Positions 37,358 to 48,930 are shown, counted from the stretch's first letter. The stretch: 64,000 bases of DNA from Azolla caroliniana (GCA_043228905.1 JBHGNT010000012.1:20522001-20586000); one strand, 5' to 3'. The notes: generated from the sequence alone by a model not told the origin. Numbers and translations: made by a program.

Positions 37358-37539
37358 AACTCCCTCGTAAAAGGACAACTCTTTCTTGCATGTACAAGTG
37401 CTTGGGGTTATCTACCCCATAAACCTAGATTACAAATTTAACTAGATCTTATGTTACAAGTCTGTCGGCAAGCAGCCGAATCGGCGGAGGTATAGTATGA
37501 GTGTCGGTCAACTCTTATCTTCTGGTCCTCATTCGGCTT

Positions 37540-40500
37540 TCTTCTGCTCGGTCGCTTGTCATAGTCCCATCTTCGTCGTTAGCATTTTGAAGCGTTGGTT
37601 TGGGAGTGGCTTCGTCAGGCAATCAATGATGTTCACCTCAGTGTCGATCTTCCGGACTTCAAGTTTCTTCTCGGTCACGAGCTCCTGGATATGATGATAC
37701 TGCACCTCAATATGCTTTGTCTTTGCATGATAGAAAGGATTGTGGATGAGGTGTATTGCGCTTTGTGAGTCGGAATAGATAGTCCGCGTTGGTCGGTCTA
37801 TTCGGTTTGCAGTTCTGAAGTCGGTAGTCAATCAGTGCAGCCAGATCGCTTCCTTCATTGCTATATACTCGGTTTCTATGGTAGACAGAGTTGTGTACTC
37901 TTGAAGTTTCGACCTCCATGATATCGCACCGCCACCATAGGTGAAGATGTAGCCTGATGTCGACTTCCGATTGTCCGTGTTCATGGCATAGTCGGAGTCG
38001 GTGTAGCCTTCAATTTCGGCTGAGATTGTCAGTCCGAAAGTCAGCTGTGCATCCATGGTTCCTCTTAGATACCTAAGGATGTGCTTGACGGCCTCCTAGT
38101 GCTTCTTTCCTAGGTTTGACATGTACCGGCTTACCACCCCTACGACATAGGCTAGGTTGGGTCGGATCGCCACCATTGTATACATGATACTTCCTACTGC
38201 CGATGCATATGGTATCTTTCCATTAAGCTCTCTCTCCTTGTCCATTGTAGGAGAGTCTCTCTCTGATACTATGATCGACGTCTGAAGCGGTGTTGGTGCT
38301 GGCTTCGCGTTCTCCATGTAGAAGTGCTTCAGCACCTTGCGGATGTATTCAGACTGGGAGAGTCGGAGAGTTTTGTTCGTCCGATTTCGCTCTATCCTCA
38401 TGCCCAATATGTGTTGGGCTTGTCCGAGTTCCTTCATCGCGAAGTTTGCATGAAGACTCTGCTTCAGCTTACCGATCTCTGCTTGATTGCTCCCTGCAAT
38501 TAGCATGTCGTCGACGTATAGGATCAGATAGATCCTTGACTTGTCGGCCAGTTGCCGAACATACATGCATGGGTCGGAGTTTGATCTGTTGTATCCAAGC
38601 TGTCGTATGTAGGAGTCAAACTTTTGGTACCACATTCTCGGCGCTTGTTTTAGGCCATATAGACTTTTCTTTAGTCGACATACGAGGTGACTGTCCTCCC
38701 CCGTCGCCGGGAAGCCTGCAGGTTGAGACATGTATATGTCTTCTTCCAGATCTTCGTGTAGGAATGCCATCTTTACGTCCATTTGCTCGAGCTCTAGATC
38801 TTCTGTCGCCACGACTCCTACTAGGAGTCGGACGGTGGTCATCTTGACTACTGGTGAGAATATCTCGTCGTAGTCGATCCCGTATTCCTGTTTGAATCCT
38901 TTCGCGACAAGACAAGCTTTGTACTTGGGTTTCTCTAAGTCGGATACATAATTGTATCGGAACACCCATTTACAAGGTAGCGACTTTCTTCCTGCTGGTT
39001 GTTCGACCAACTCCCATGTTTGATTCTGATGAATCGAGTCCATTTCAGATTTCATGGCCTACGACTATGTTTCGGTGTCCGATGCGGCCATAGCTTCGTC
39101 ATATGTGCGTGGTTCGCCTACATCTGTGTAGTGGACATAGTTGAGGCTCGGTTGATAAAACTCTGTTTGCCTTCGAGCTCGTCTAGATCTCCTAGGTTCC
39201 GTAAGATCTGGTTCGGATTCTTCGATCGGTTCATATATTAGTATTTGTTGAACCAATTGTATCAGGAGTCTTGTTAGGTGTCCCGCCCTCGGTTTGGGAT
39301 TTCGGCTGTGTCTGGTTGTTCTCCCCTATGGTTGTTGTCGACTCGGTTCTGACTGGCCTCTTAGTGACTCTGCCTTTGTCGACTCTTGTCGATTCGGCTG
39401 TGTCTTTGATTGCTTGATCTTTGAGTTCGACGTTAGGACTTTTTTCCGATTCGGTGTAGGCAAGGAAGTTGGCAGTTTGTTGGAGTTCGACTATTTGTCG
39501 AGTCTCTGATTCGGCCTGTTGGGTCGGTCCTTCTATGACAGTGCTGTCATCTTTGAAGGATACCTTCTTACCAACTGTTTTATGTTGGTTCCGTTGAGTG
39601 AAGATAGAGTCTTCATTGAAGACTACGTCACTACTTTGGATCAATTTCCGGTTCTTAGGGTCCCATTGCCGGTAGCCGAAGTCCCCATCGGTTCCATAAC
39701 CGAGAAATATGCCCTTTGTTGCATGGGGTGCCAACTTCGTCCTTTTGTTCCTGGGGATGAACGCGTAGGCTTCGCATCCGAATATACAGAGCCTATTGTA
39801 GGTCGGTTGTTTGCCTGACCATAGTGCTTATGGCACTTCGAGCATGATTGCTCTTGACGGCACCAGATTTATCAGGTACAATGTCATTTGCAATGCCTCG
39901 GCCCAGAATTCTAGCTTTAGTCCGGCTTGCTAGAGCATTGCTGTCACCCTCTCCTGGATCGTTCGGTTGATCCATTCAGCCACCCCATTCTGCATGGGTG
40001 TGTAAGGAACGGTCTTTTGATGCCGGATTCCTTTTTCAGACAGGTATTGTTTGAAGGCTCTGGAGCTGTACTCACCTCCGTTGTTGGATCGGAGTGTCTT
40101 CACTTTGTGTCCTGACCGGTTCTCCACTTCAGATATCCATCAAGTGAAGACCTCGAGCGCTTCATCTTTGGACTTGATGGAGTATGCCCAAAATTTCTGT
40201 GTACAGTCATCTATGAATGTGATGAAGTATCGGGAGCCTCCTAGTGATCGCTCTAGCATGGGCCCACATATGTTTGTGTGCACGAGCTCTAGGGGTTGTC
40301 GTACCGTCTCGTAGTGGAGAGAGTGTGGACTTCGGGTCTGTTTCCCATATTGACAATCGACAATGCTTGTAGAAGTCCGTCTTTGCCTGGAGTTTCGGAA
40401 TGTAGCCGATCAACATCAGTCGATCAAGTCCGGCTTGAGACATGTGGCCAAGTCGGCCATGCCATAAGTTCGGGTCGGTTTTCTCGGCTACGTTCATGGC

Positions 40501-40950
40501 CCCTTCAGGGTTGATCTCCATCAATGGGTATAGATTATTATACGTATGCGCACTATCGATTTTGAGATTTCCTCGGCTGATCACCCATGTCGACTCGTGT
40601 AGAGTCGTTCGATACTCGTCTTCGGCTAACATGCCGATGGAGACCAGACTCCTCTTTAGATCGGGTACATGCCGAGCTCGGTGCAGGGTTATTGTGTTGC
40701 CATTTGGCAATCTGATGGGAACCTCCCCGGTTTCGGCTATCTTGCACTCTTGCCCATTTCCCATTCGGACTATGCCACTGGTGTTGGATGAATAGTTCGA
40801 GAACCATTCATCGTTGGGGGTCACATGAAATGTTGCACCAGAGTCTAGTAGCCACGTGTGTGCAACTTGTGCATTGTAGAGGACTTCTTGGATCATCGAA
40901 TCCTCTAGGGAGAGGATTTCTCCGGATCGGGTGTCGGCAACGTTGATCTA
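37540..40950 (-). pseudogene. copia pol (H): protease, integrase, RT, RNase H
   Basis: Minus strand. The protease motif WLLDSGATFHVTP is at about 40855-40815. GAG-pre-integrase (WHGRLGHMSQAGLDRL) lies near 40465-40420. Integrase pieces include RSNNGGEYSSRAF and PMQNGVAEWINRT (40127-39930). The integrase C-terminus is in 39734-39231. RT is a long open frame, 39055-38096, with AFLHEDLEEDIYM, GLKQAPRMWY and the catalytic YVDDMLIAG. RNase H spans 38056-37559 (DSDYAMN, STSGYIFTYGGGAISW, DSQSAIHL). Stops or frame changes lie near 38095, 37831, 39930-39735 and 40350. The TAG at 40950-40948 ends gag where sister copy I reads Gln. Confidence 0.88.
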
Positions 40951-41814
40951 GTTGCTGACGGGAGAGTGGTCCAAGTCGGAATGTCCCCGATTCCGCTCGG
41001 ATCGCCGACCACTCTCTTTTCCTTTTGATGACCAGCAGTTAGAAACATTGTGGCCAGCTTTCATGCAGTGTGTGTAGTACTCACTTGATCGGCCCGTTTT
41101 CGACTTCCATTGTTGTCGGTCTCCCCTTGTTTTTGATCGGTTGTGGCGTCGACCAATTCTGTTGGCTTGTTCTTTCGTTCGACTCTGTCGGTCGAACGAC
41201 TCGGTCGAGTGATGGGCTTCTGCCAACTCATCGATGGTTAGTCCCATTGATTTTCGCCTGATGTCCTCTGTGAGGACTTGGCCGGTTGTTTCGTCCAGAT
41301 TTAGGATCGGGCGGCTATTGATGTAAGTCGTACAGAATACCTCCCAGCTCGCGGGCAAGCTCGATAGGAGGACAAGGGTTTCCACTTCTTCTTCGAAGTT
41401 GATCCCTTGTGACGAGAGCTCTAACAACACCCGATTGAAGGTGTTGATGTGGGAGGTTGCTGGATCAGTCTCTTTCATCTTCATGTTGAACAATTGTTTG
41501 ATCAAGATCAGTTTCAAAGATGAAGACTTCTTCTCATAGACGGCTTGTAGCTTCTCCCACAATGAGAACGTTGTCGTCTCTTTCGCCATGCTGAAATAAA
41601 CGTTTTTGGCCTGATGCATTCAGATGGTGGAGAGTGTGATTCCGTCCGTTGATCTCCACTCCTTGGTTGTCATTGAAGCAGGTTTTTCGCTGTGCCGAAT
41701 GGCTTTGACATGTCTTCAAATGATCAACACATCCTGCATCATCTCCTTCCTCAAGGCAAAGTTTTTGCCGTCGAATATTCTGATGTCAACTCTTGTTCCA
41801 GATGTTGAAGCCAT
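40948..41814 (-). pseudogene. copia gag (H)
   Basis: Starts at ATG 41814 (MASTSGTRVDIRIFDGKNF) and is in one frame to 40948, apart from a TGA at 41622-41620. There sister copy I has CGA (Arg), so CGA became TGA. It includes the UBN2-like region FSLWEKLQAVYEKKSSS and DPATSHINTFNRV, then a zinc-knuckle-like YYTHCMKAGHNVSNCW (C-x4-H-x4-C, with the first Cys replaced by Tyr). About 289 codons. Gag 49032-49852 of element I is its close relative. Confidence 0.85.
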
Positions 41815-41840
41815 ATTCTGTTTGTGAACTTGAGATTTCT

Positions 41841-42217
41841 TGTTAGGAACCGGATGAGGAATACCCGGCTATGGAAGACCTGGTGAGAACCGGATGAGGA
41901 GTACCCGGCTACGGAGAATCGGATGACGAGTACCCGGCAAGAGCCGGATGGTGAAGACCCGGTGAGAACCGGATGAGGAATACTCGGCAATGGAGAACCG
42001 GATGACGAGTGCCCGGCAAGTGCCGGATGATGAAGGCCCGATGAGAAGTGCTCACCGGATGAAGGGACATATTCGTAAATATGTTTTCCTGAGAAGCCAT
42101 AAGGGCTATATTTGTAAATAGCCGAAAAGTCATATTAGTATAAATATGACTTAGGGCAAACTTAGAAGTGTGGTTGTCATTCTTGTTGGCGCAAGTCTAG
42201 AGAGCGCGTAACAGTGT

Positions 42218-42254
<37 letters not shown>

Positions 42255-42529
42255 GAGGTTGTTGCCTCTGTTGTAACTGCCGCCTGTGGCGAAGATAGCA
42301 AGCTCGAGGTCGTGGCCTCGGTGCTTTCTTATTTGTACATTCTGACATAGTGATAGTTTGCGGTTTGTGGGCTGCCGTGGTTTTTCCCGAGTTTGGGTTT
42401 TCCACGTAAACATCTTGTGTACTCTTCTCTCTATCGTGTTGTGCTTTCATTCCCTGTTTTCTGTGTTTGAATTTTTTTTGACTCGGTTGTGGCCGAGCGT
42501 TGTTCATCGGGAGCGTGTAGTTCCTGGCA
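41841..42529 (+). repeat. solo LTR (689 bp) inside copia H, TSD TTTCT
   Basis: Begins TGTTAGGAACCGG and ends GTTCCTGGCA, with identical TTTCT on both sides (41836-41840 and 42530-42534). It is of the F/G/M LTR type (GTAAATAGCC, TATAAATATGACTTAGGGC, CGTGGTTTTTCCCG, GGTTGTGGCCGAG). Its 5' part (41850-42060) is a loose array of CCGGATGA..CCCGGC units. A (GA)n run lies at about 42220-42250. Confidence 0.9.
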
Positions 42530-42609
42530 TTTCTGACCTGGTCTTTTCTTTCAACTTCTTTTATTGTCTGTTGTCACCGAACAACAAAAGGTTTTGCTTT
42601 GATACCAGT

Positions 42610-42891
42610 TGTGGGGTACGAGTGCTATGTGCGAAAACGTGTATGGATCTATAGTCAGTACTAGACAACAAACAACACATACCGAAAATAGAATAGGTGT
42701 GGAGACTTACACATAGATGGAGCTTTAATGGAAAGCTTCTTATTACTTCGTTCTTTCTCAGAGATATGATACTCTGCTCGTCATCGCTCAGTACAGTGTT
42801 AGGTATTAGCTGATATACTAAGCCCTAATTTATTAACAAGTTCACACTCGGACGGATACAATTGGGAAGCAGTCGGCCTTTTATGCCAACA
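42610..42891 (-). repeat. 5' LTR of copia H (282 bp)
   Basis: Lies next to primer site TGGTATCAAAGC (minus, 42607-42596); followed on the right by target duplication TTTTG. Confidence 0.9.
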
Positions 42892-43334
42892 TTTTGTAAT
42901 GACCTTCCCTCCTTGGACTATAAAAGGAGAGGAAGGGGCATTTATTAGGGGTCACCATTTTGTTGTTTTGGGGTCGACCATTAGGGTTTTCATACTTCTT
43001 CTTTTTCTCCCCATTCCGTTTTAGGGTTTCGTTCGGTCATCATAGTAGTAGTTAGGAAGGTTTAGGGTTTTCCTTCTCTCTCTATAGTCCTATTATTGTT
43101 TCCCCCTAGTTTTGCTTGAGTCTGCCTAAACAACCGCGGTTGTAAATCATATTGTGGCTTTATGCATTATACTAGAATTTGTTTGTTTGTCGTGTTAATC
43201 TTTTCCACATTGTTCCCACCCTTTCGTGCTTAGAACCCTATAAGGGTTAAGCTCTCATTCCCCCTTTTATTCTAGAGTTTGAGACCCTAGTGCTCCCGCC
43301 CAAGACAACACATACGTGCGGATTTCCACGACAA

Positions 43335-44149
43335 TGTGACAAAAGTGCTCGAGAGGTTCAACATGGAAAGCGCAAAGCTAGTCGGCTCGACACTACCGAC
43401 CAACAAGAAGTTATCCGGGAAACAATGTCCGAAGACGAAGACAGAGAAGGTTGAGATGAGTAAGGTCCCATATGCCTCATCAGTCGGAAGCTTGATGTAT
43501 GCGATGGTTTGCACCAAGCAAGACATCGGATATGATGTCGAAGTCGTCGCCAAGTATAGGAGCAATCCGGGTAGAGAGCTTTGGGCTATAGTGAAGTGGA
43601 TTCTCCGGTACCTAAGAGGCACCTTGAGCATGTGCCTCTGATTTGGCTCAGGTAACCCTTTGTTAGAAGGTTTTACGGATTCAGATATGTTGGTTGATGT
43701 GGATACCATTCGGTCCATGTCCATATATTTCATGACTTATGTAGGGGGAGCCGTCTCATGGTAATCGAGGCTGCAGAAGGCCGTGGCGTTGTCAACCACA
43801 GAAGCGGAGTATATAGCTGTAATGGAAGCCAACAAAGAAATAATTTGGAAGAAGGAGTTCATTCGAGAGTTGGGAATTCGGCAAGGGGAATTCCGACTCT
43901 ACTACGACAACCAAAGTGCCTTCTACCTTGCGAAGAATGTTGCCTACCCCTCAAGGACCAATCACATCTAGAGGAGATACCATTCGCTCTGGTAGAGGGT
44001 AGAAGAGAAGGATTTTGCTTTGATGAATATCCATACAATAGAGAATAGATTGGACATGTTGATGAAGGTGCTAATAGTAGAGAACCTAGATGCATGTAGG
44101 AAACGAGCCGGATTGATGAACCACCCCATTCCGATGTGAAGGGGGAGAT
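43335..44149 (+). pseudogene. copia RT/RNase H fragment (M), 5'-truncated
   Basis: Starts at VTKVLERFNMESAKL directly after LTR L and continues to the end of RNase H (VALSTTEAEYIAVMEANKEIIWKK, DNQSAFYLAKNVAYPSRTNHI) with several stops. It then reaches the purine tract GTGAAGGGGGAGAT. Same family as F and G. The 48 bases left of L (AGGAATAAATGTGA and upstream) look like a worn continuation, which fits L having inserted into M. Confidence 0.8.
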
Positions 44150-44700
44150 TGTTAGGAAACAAGTCCCTCTAGATGAGAAGTAAGCACGAGTCAGACCGGA
44201 TGGAGGAGTGCGAGCCAAATCAGATAGATCCGAAGTAGAAGGGAAATCGGGTCTGGGTCTGGAGCCGGTTCGGATCTGGATGAAGCATCCGGAAATGGCC
44301 ATATTTGTAAATAGGTTTTGTCACGCCTATTTAGGCCACATTTGTAAATAGCCCATAGTATGTACTAGTATACATACATCTAGGGAAAATCATTAGCATA
44401 GTGGTTGTCATTTATAACTAGTTGAGAGAGAGTGAGAGAGAGTGTGTGTGTCACTCTTCCATATCCATTGGTTTGTCGAAGAGTACTCAAGGTAGTTTCC
44501 TTGTAGCTTCTTGTTGTATACCTTTCTCATATAGTGATTTTGTTTGGAGTTTGTGGACTCCCGTGGTTTTTTCTTTTCTAGGTTTTCCACGAAAAATATT
44601 TGTGTCTCTGTACTCTGTATTCATCTTCTATCATTTCCGCAACCCTCATCCACGCATGTGTATCAGTTGGATGTGGCCGATAGCTTCCTTTTTTACCGTT
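44150..44700 (+). repeat. 3' LTR of copia M (right end approximate)
   Basis: Begins TGTTAGGAAACAAGTCCCTC after the purine tract and shares the G/F landmarks (GTAAATAGCCC, GA-rich run, CCCGTGGTTTTT, GGTTTTCCACG, GGATGTGGCCGA). The end is placed only roughly. Confidence 0.65.
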
Positions 44701-45254
44701 AACTATCAATCCAATTCCATTTGCCAATTTCAATGGCCAATCACAAATTTAGGTGCCTTTGTGCTGATTTTCAAGGATGATCCTACTTTGAGTGACTACA
44801 ACATCGAGAGGGACAGATCCGACTGGTCTTCCCGAATGATGTTGAGCCAAATGAAACATAGATGGAGTTGTTCTTGGGGTGGACTTTGTTTCAGGTGGTT
44901 ACCGCAAGTAAGTGAACATTGTCGGATGACCTATTTGATTGTTGCCTAGAACTAGATGAAGCACAAGTATTGCCTATTCAATGAAAGAGTCTCAGTCCGA
45001 GTGGCTACAATCACAAAATGCAAAGTATAGCCGACCGTCTTCTTTTGACAATGATTTAGAACAGTGGAGTGCAAACTTTTTAGGTGTTTCTCTTTGTGGA
45101 AGGTGATCTTGTAGGGAGTTACCGGCTAAAGGATTTCAGTCAAGCTGAAATCTTAGAATCTATTATACCATAATGTAGTTGACAGAAAAATCTTCAAAGA
45201 ATACCAAGGAAAAGCAACTAGTTGTAGAATCAAAACACCAAGCTCTAATACCCA
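44701..45254. other. unassigned stretch
   Basis: A short open stretch around 44760-44950 (DDPTLSDYNIERDRSDWSS) has no family I recognise. The right end (45228-45254) holds a copia primer-site-like sequence, GGGTATTAGAGCTTG on the minus strand, belonging to LTR N. Confidence 0.3.
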
Positions 45255-45574
45255 ATGTTGGAACCAATCATCAAGATGCGGAAAAAAACCAACACTCTTT
45301 GAGATGAAGATCTTCAGATGATACGAAGTAACAGATTGATAACAATAGCGAACTAAATCATAAGACAAGATCTTCAAGAAAGACAGAGAGAAGAACACCA
45401 AAGTAGGCACAAAATAATGTAATTGTATTATCACTCTCAAAGTTACAATGGCACAATGTCAGTTTAAATACCAACTGACTTAGGGCAACTGCCCTTTCCA
45501 CTATTTACATAAATGGCCTAAAACCTAGTATGCCCAAATAGGATAGTGTGAATACGTCCATTAAAAAACCTATA
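45255..45574 (-). repeat. copia 5' LTR fragment N
   Basis: On the minus strand it ends GATTGGTTCCAACA and abuts a primer-site-like TTGGGTATTAGAGC (compare TGGTATCAGAGC). The internal region of this element is not recognisable further left. The right limit is set by the start of the gypsy remnant O. Confidence 0.5.
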
Positions 45575-46068
45575 TTCGACAATTTCCCCATAAGCCAAGC
45601 AAGAAATTTTGTCTTCCGACTCATGGAACTCGTCGTAAAAAAGAGGGGGATAATGTCATGAAAACATACACTTTGGCTTACAAGGATTTGAACCCACAAC
45701 TTCGTGGTCTATGTGTTTACTTTAACCATTATAATAACATATATGATGTATAATTATAAATTTGTATTATTAATTACAAGATATTTAGAGTATTCACAAA
45801 CATTCTAGACTTTTCCATGATTATATTAAATATCATAAATATCTAAAATATTCTAGAACATTTTAGAATAGTCCTTAAGGACCTATAAATAAGTGTTTAT
45901 TCATTCATCACAACTCATTTGGTTCAACACCAGTCTTCACCCTTTATTGTACTCTTTGTAACCCTTGTTCTCTTACAATATAAACTCCTTCATGTTTCTT
46001 TCTCTTTGTCTCTACCTTCAATCATCATCTTTCTTCTATTCTCTTCCTCTCCTACTCTCAAGTCACAA
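45575..46068 (+). mobile_element. chromovirus O: last codons of pol plus 3' LTR
   Basis: 45575-45650 aligns with the end of pol of A (FPHKPSKK, then GTRRKK) and the purine tract AAAAGAGGGGGATAA. The LTR starts TGTCATGAAAAC at about 45656. It carries CATTTGGTTCAACACCAGTC, as in A's LTR, and an antisense tRNA-like segment at 45683-45740. The end is placed at about 46068 (CACAACA). It is a truncated older relative of A. Confidence 0.7.
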
Positions 46069-46139
46069 CACCCGAAAACTAGAGGTGAATGGACAAGGTC
46101 TCTTTGATGGTGGTTTATTATGAACTTTCATTCGCATAA

Positions 46140-47775
46140 GATAGTGTTTTAAAATGATAGGTTCTTTGCTACGATAAAGCGATCCTGGTGGTCCCTAAAG
46201 GATAATTTGCAACAAGTTTGGCCCACTTCGATGGATGAATGGTTACATTAACCCTAGGTTTGGACTCCTTTATTCCTAGATGACGAAGGATCTATGTTGG
46301 GGAGGAGAGTTAGATTAAATTGGGCTCAAGTGGAATCATCTTTTGCCTCATCTCTTAGTAAGTGGCAACGCTTTGTTCACAATCGTACTAATATTATTCA
46401 ACAGGAGTATAGAGGAATAAGAGGAGGAAAGATGATAGTTGATGAGTTAAGGATGTTGCAATTACCCTTGGAGGATAATATATGTTCTAATGGTCATAAG
46501 TGGGTGGGAATATTTTCAAATTTTCAAAATTTACTTGGAATCCGTGGCCTTAGAGATAAGGATACTTTCTTAAGTTATGATGTTCTACAAGATGGACGAT
46601 TAGGGTTGATCCCCCTAGAAGATGAATGTCTGGTTGAGGCCATATTAAAACCTATTAGAATTCTAGCTGAGGTCGATAAGATTTGGATCCTTTACCCTAA
46701 TCCTAATGTTGTTCATCCATGGTGGGATCTATGGGTAGTGGGCAAAAAACCATTATGCGAATTGGAAAGGGTTATCTACATCATATTCTGGGGAGGATGT
46801 TAGGCCGATTCCGTTTTTTCAATACTTGGTTTGATTGGGAAGGGAGATGTTACGACGTAGGGTACCTCATTGGCCGATAGTAGCTACAACATGGTTGAGT
46901 TATAATAATGATCCTACTTGCATGAATTTTTTTTGGAAATGGCTATGGGTTATGCAAATTTCAAAGAAGATTATTCTATTTAGATGGTTGATTGATCATT
47001 ATGCGGTTCCTATCAGGTAACAATCGGCAATGGTTCAGTTTGAACCGAACCAAACCACGAAACCACAACTTAATGATTAAAATGGTTTGGTTGAGGTTCA
47101 TGTTTTTTTAAACGGTTCGGTTTCGGTTTGGTTTCAACCATTAGAAACCATATAAACGGTTTTTTATTTTTTTAAATTTTTAAAAATAAAAATAAAATTG
47201 TTTTTAAATAATCTTTTCATTTTTAGACCTTATTCTCACATTTTAGAAATATCTTTAAATTTTAAAAAATTTCAAATAATGAAATATTTTAAATTTTAAA
47301 TTTTAAACTTTGACCTAAGTTTAAAACCGAAACCAAACCACGAAACTGCGGTTTTTATGTTTTAATGGTTTAACGGTTTGAAAGTTTTTATGGTTCAGTT
47401 TGGTTTAGGTTTCAAAAATTTTAAACGGTTCGGTTTTGATCCTCTCAAACTGAACCAAACCGTTGCCAATTGTTACTGTCAAGGTTTGGATATATTGTAA
47501 GGATATGGATAAGATGTGTGATTTTTGTGGATTAGAGATGGAGTCTCTTCATCATCTATTATGGTCATGTATGGTTGCTAAATTGGTTTGGAAAAGGATA
47601 TTACGTCTCTTGCATGAGGTATATGGCTCTAGAGTATATAAATGGGGGGAAGTGATGTGGGCTGATATTAAGGGTGAGGTACAAGATTATGAACAAGAAA
47701 AGGTTACCTTTGCATTACATACAAGAGGTGGATATGTTGATAAGTGTCGTCATGTATGCTTATTAATTTAGTATA
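46140..47775 (+). pseudogene. LINE-like protein remnant with zf-RVT domain
   Basis: 46294-46803, 46835-47017 and 47476-47775 lie in three different frames and form a decayed C-terminal part. The last two carry the zf-RVT pattern seen at the end of plant LINE polyproteins: FFWKWLWVMQISKKIILFRWL, then CDFCGLEMESLHHLLWSC and KLVWKRILRL. A 458-bp MITE (47018-47475) separates them. No RT core is visible upstream, so the piece is 5'-truncated, as is common for LINEs. It could also be a domesticated zf-RVT protein, but the frameshifts argue against function. Confidence 0.65.
47018..47475. mobile_element. MITE-like element Q, copy 2, in the LINE remnant
   Basis: Terminal inverted repeats TAACAATCGGCAATGGTTCAG and its approximate inverse at the right end (CCGTTGCCAATTGTTA) enclose a very AT-rich interior collinear with 27316-27714. 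It interrupts the zf-RVT reading frame between ISKKIILFRWL and CDFCGLEM. No clear target duplication is visible. Confidence 0.7.
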
Positions 47776-48159
47776 GAATGGGGTGGTTTGGGAGACGATT
47801 AGTTCAATAACATTATGGGTTTTGTGGACTGGTAGATGTCGAAGGATATTTCAACAAATTCAATGGAATGGTGTGGATGTAGTCAAGGAGATTGGCTGAC
47901 CTTGACGCATACATTAAAAGGAGAATATGATGCTATCAAGGGTGATTTAGATGTAGTCTCTTGAATGCAAGAGGTTTTTAAGAAGAGATTGGAAAGGATG
48001 AATGTATTCTGCATGGTTAATTGGTGTATACATTGGAGGTATCGATCACCTCTCTAGGTATTTCCTCCACTGATATGAGGCAATCTTAGTGCTGCTTTGG
48101 GAGTTATGTAAGCCAATGGCAGTCTATGAGTAGTTAAAAAGAAAGAAATAAATGAGATT

Positions 48160-48638
48160 TTGTTAAATCTCAAGGCTTGTGCCAAGAAAAACCTTCGAGA
48201 AAATATCTTTAATAAGTTCATGGGATGAAATGTTGTAGCTTGGAATGCACTTATTTCTAGGTATGCACAACTTGGTCTTGGATAGGAAGTAATGAATTGT
48301 ATCCAACTCATGAAATTAGAAATGATTTCTCCAAATGTTGTGACATTTACTAGTGCTTTGAAAGCATATTGCGGCAACAAAGTAGCTATAACTGATGTTT
48401 CTAAACTACACAATGAAATTCTTCAGAAGGGATTTGATAGAGATCTTTATGTCAAAATCACTTTAGTTGATGTATATAGCAAAAGTGGCTTGTCAATAGA
48501 GGAAAAAAAGTATTTCATACGCTTCTGGTTCGAGATATTGTATCATGGATGAGATTGGCTACAGGATATGCAGAACATGGACTTGTGGAAGGACCGTTGA
48601 CATGCTTTTCTGAAATGCAATCGGATGGAATTTGCTCG
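48160..48638 (+). pseudogene. PPR-protein pseudogene, cut by copia I
   Basis: Tandem pentatricopeptide repeats of the PLS type (organellar RNA processing). Reading in order: NVVAWNALISRYAQLGLG, SPNVVTFTSALKAY, KLHNEILQKGFDRDLYVK, TLVDVYSKSGL, DIVSW, GYAEHGLVEG and CFSEMQSDGI. In-frame stops (for example after FNKFMG and GLG) and small shifts break it. The match ends exactly at 48638, where the LTR of copia I starts, so I inserted into an already existing PPR sequence. Confidence 0.8.
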
Positions 48639-48930
48639 TGTTGGCATAACGAGCCGACTCCTTCTACTTTGTATCCTAGTGTGAAGACATCCAAAGAGTT
48701 AGGGCTTAATATATAAGTGATAACATACCATTGTAATCAGGTGCGACTTTGATCATTCTTGTAATAATACATTGAGTCTCTAAGAGTGAGACAACAGAAA
48801 TAGAGAAAGCTTCCATTTGAGCTCGAACTGTGTCCACGGTTCAATCATATTCTACGCAACATTCTTTGTGTTGTTTGTTGTGCACATTCACCGAAAGGTT
48901 CTCACTTGCTTTTGTGCATTATTTCCCACA
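48639..48930 (+). repeat. 5' LTR of copia I (292 bp)
   Basis: Starts TGTTGGCATAACGAGCCGAC and ends TTATTTCCCACA. It is collinear with the minus-strand reading of the H LTRs (GTGTGAA..TTAGGGCTTA, AGAAAGCTTCCATT, TGTGTTGTTTGTTG). Confidence 0.85.

Larger units (their letters stand above)
37076..42891 (-). mobile_element. Ty1/copia element H, full length, TSD TTTTG
   Basis: LTRs of 282 bp each (37076-37357 and 42610-42891) are flanked by identical TTTTG (37071-37075 and 42892-42896). The minus-strand primer site TGGTATCAAAGC lies at 42607-42596, and a purine-rich GAGGGAGTT precedes the 3' LTR. Gag, protease, integrase, RT and RNase H follow in copia order, with stops. The leader contains a foreign solo LTR (41841-42529). 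The two LTRs differ at a few dozen sites, so the insertion is of moderate age. H sits inside LTR L. Confidence 0.92.
36973..43334 (+). repeat. gypsy-type LTR L, split by copia H
   Basis: An about 540-bp LTR in two parts, 36973-37075 and 42897-43334, separated by the whole of copia H. Joined, it matches the LTR of J (50319-50887) in order: GGGAGT, an inverted-repeat segment, CACTTTTGTAA, CTTCCCTCCTTG, CTATAAAAGGAG, TTAGGGTTT and CCCGCCC..ACGACA. The 6-bp ATGTGA lies on both outer sides (36967-36972 and 43335-43340), a possible target duplication within copia M. No internal region is present, so it is a solo LTR that H later entered. Confidence 0.75.

Noticed and set aside
38290-38847. 185-codon plus-strand ORF
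   Set aside because: Antisense to the clear RT of copia H.
37076-43334. Provirus of an animal- or crop-type virus
   Set aside because: Gene order protease-integrase-RT-RNase H and Met-tRNA primer identify an ordinary Ty1/copia retrotransposon; no envelope-like gene.
44422-44949. 175-codon plus-strand ORF
   Set aside because: First half lies in the M LTR; the rest has no recognisable domain.
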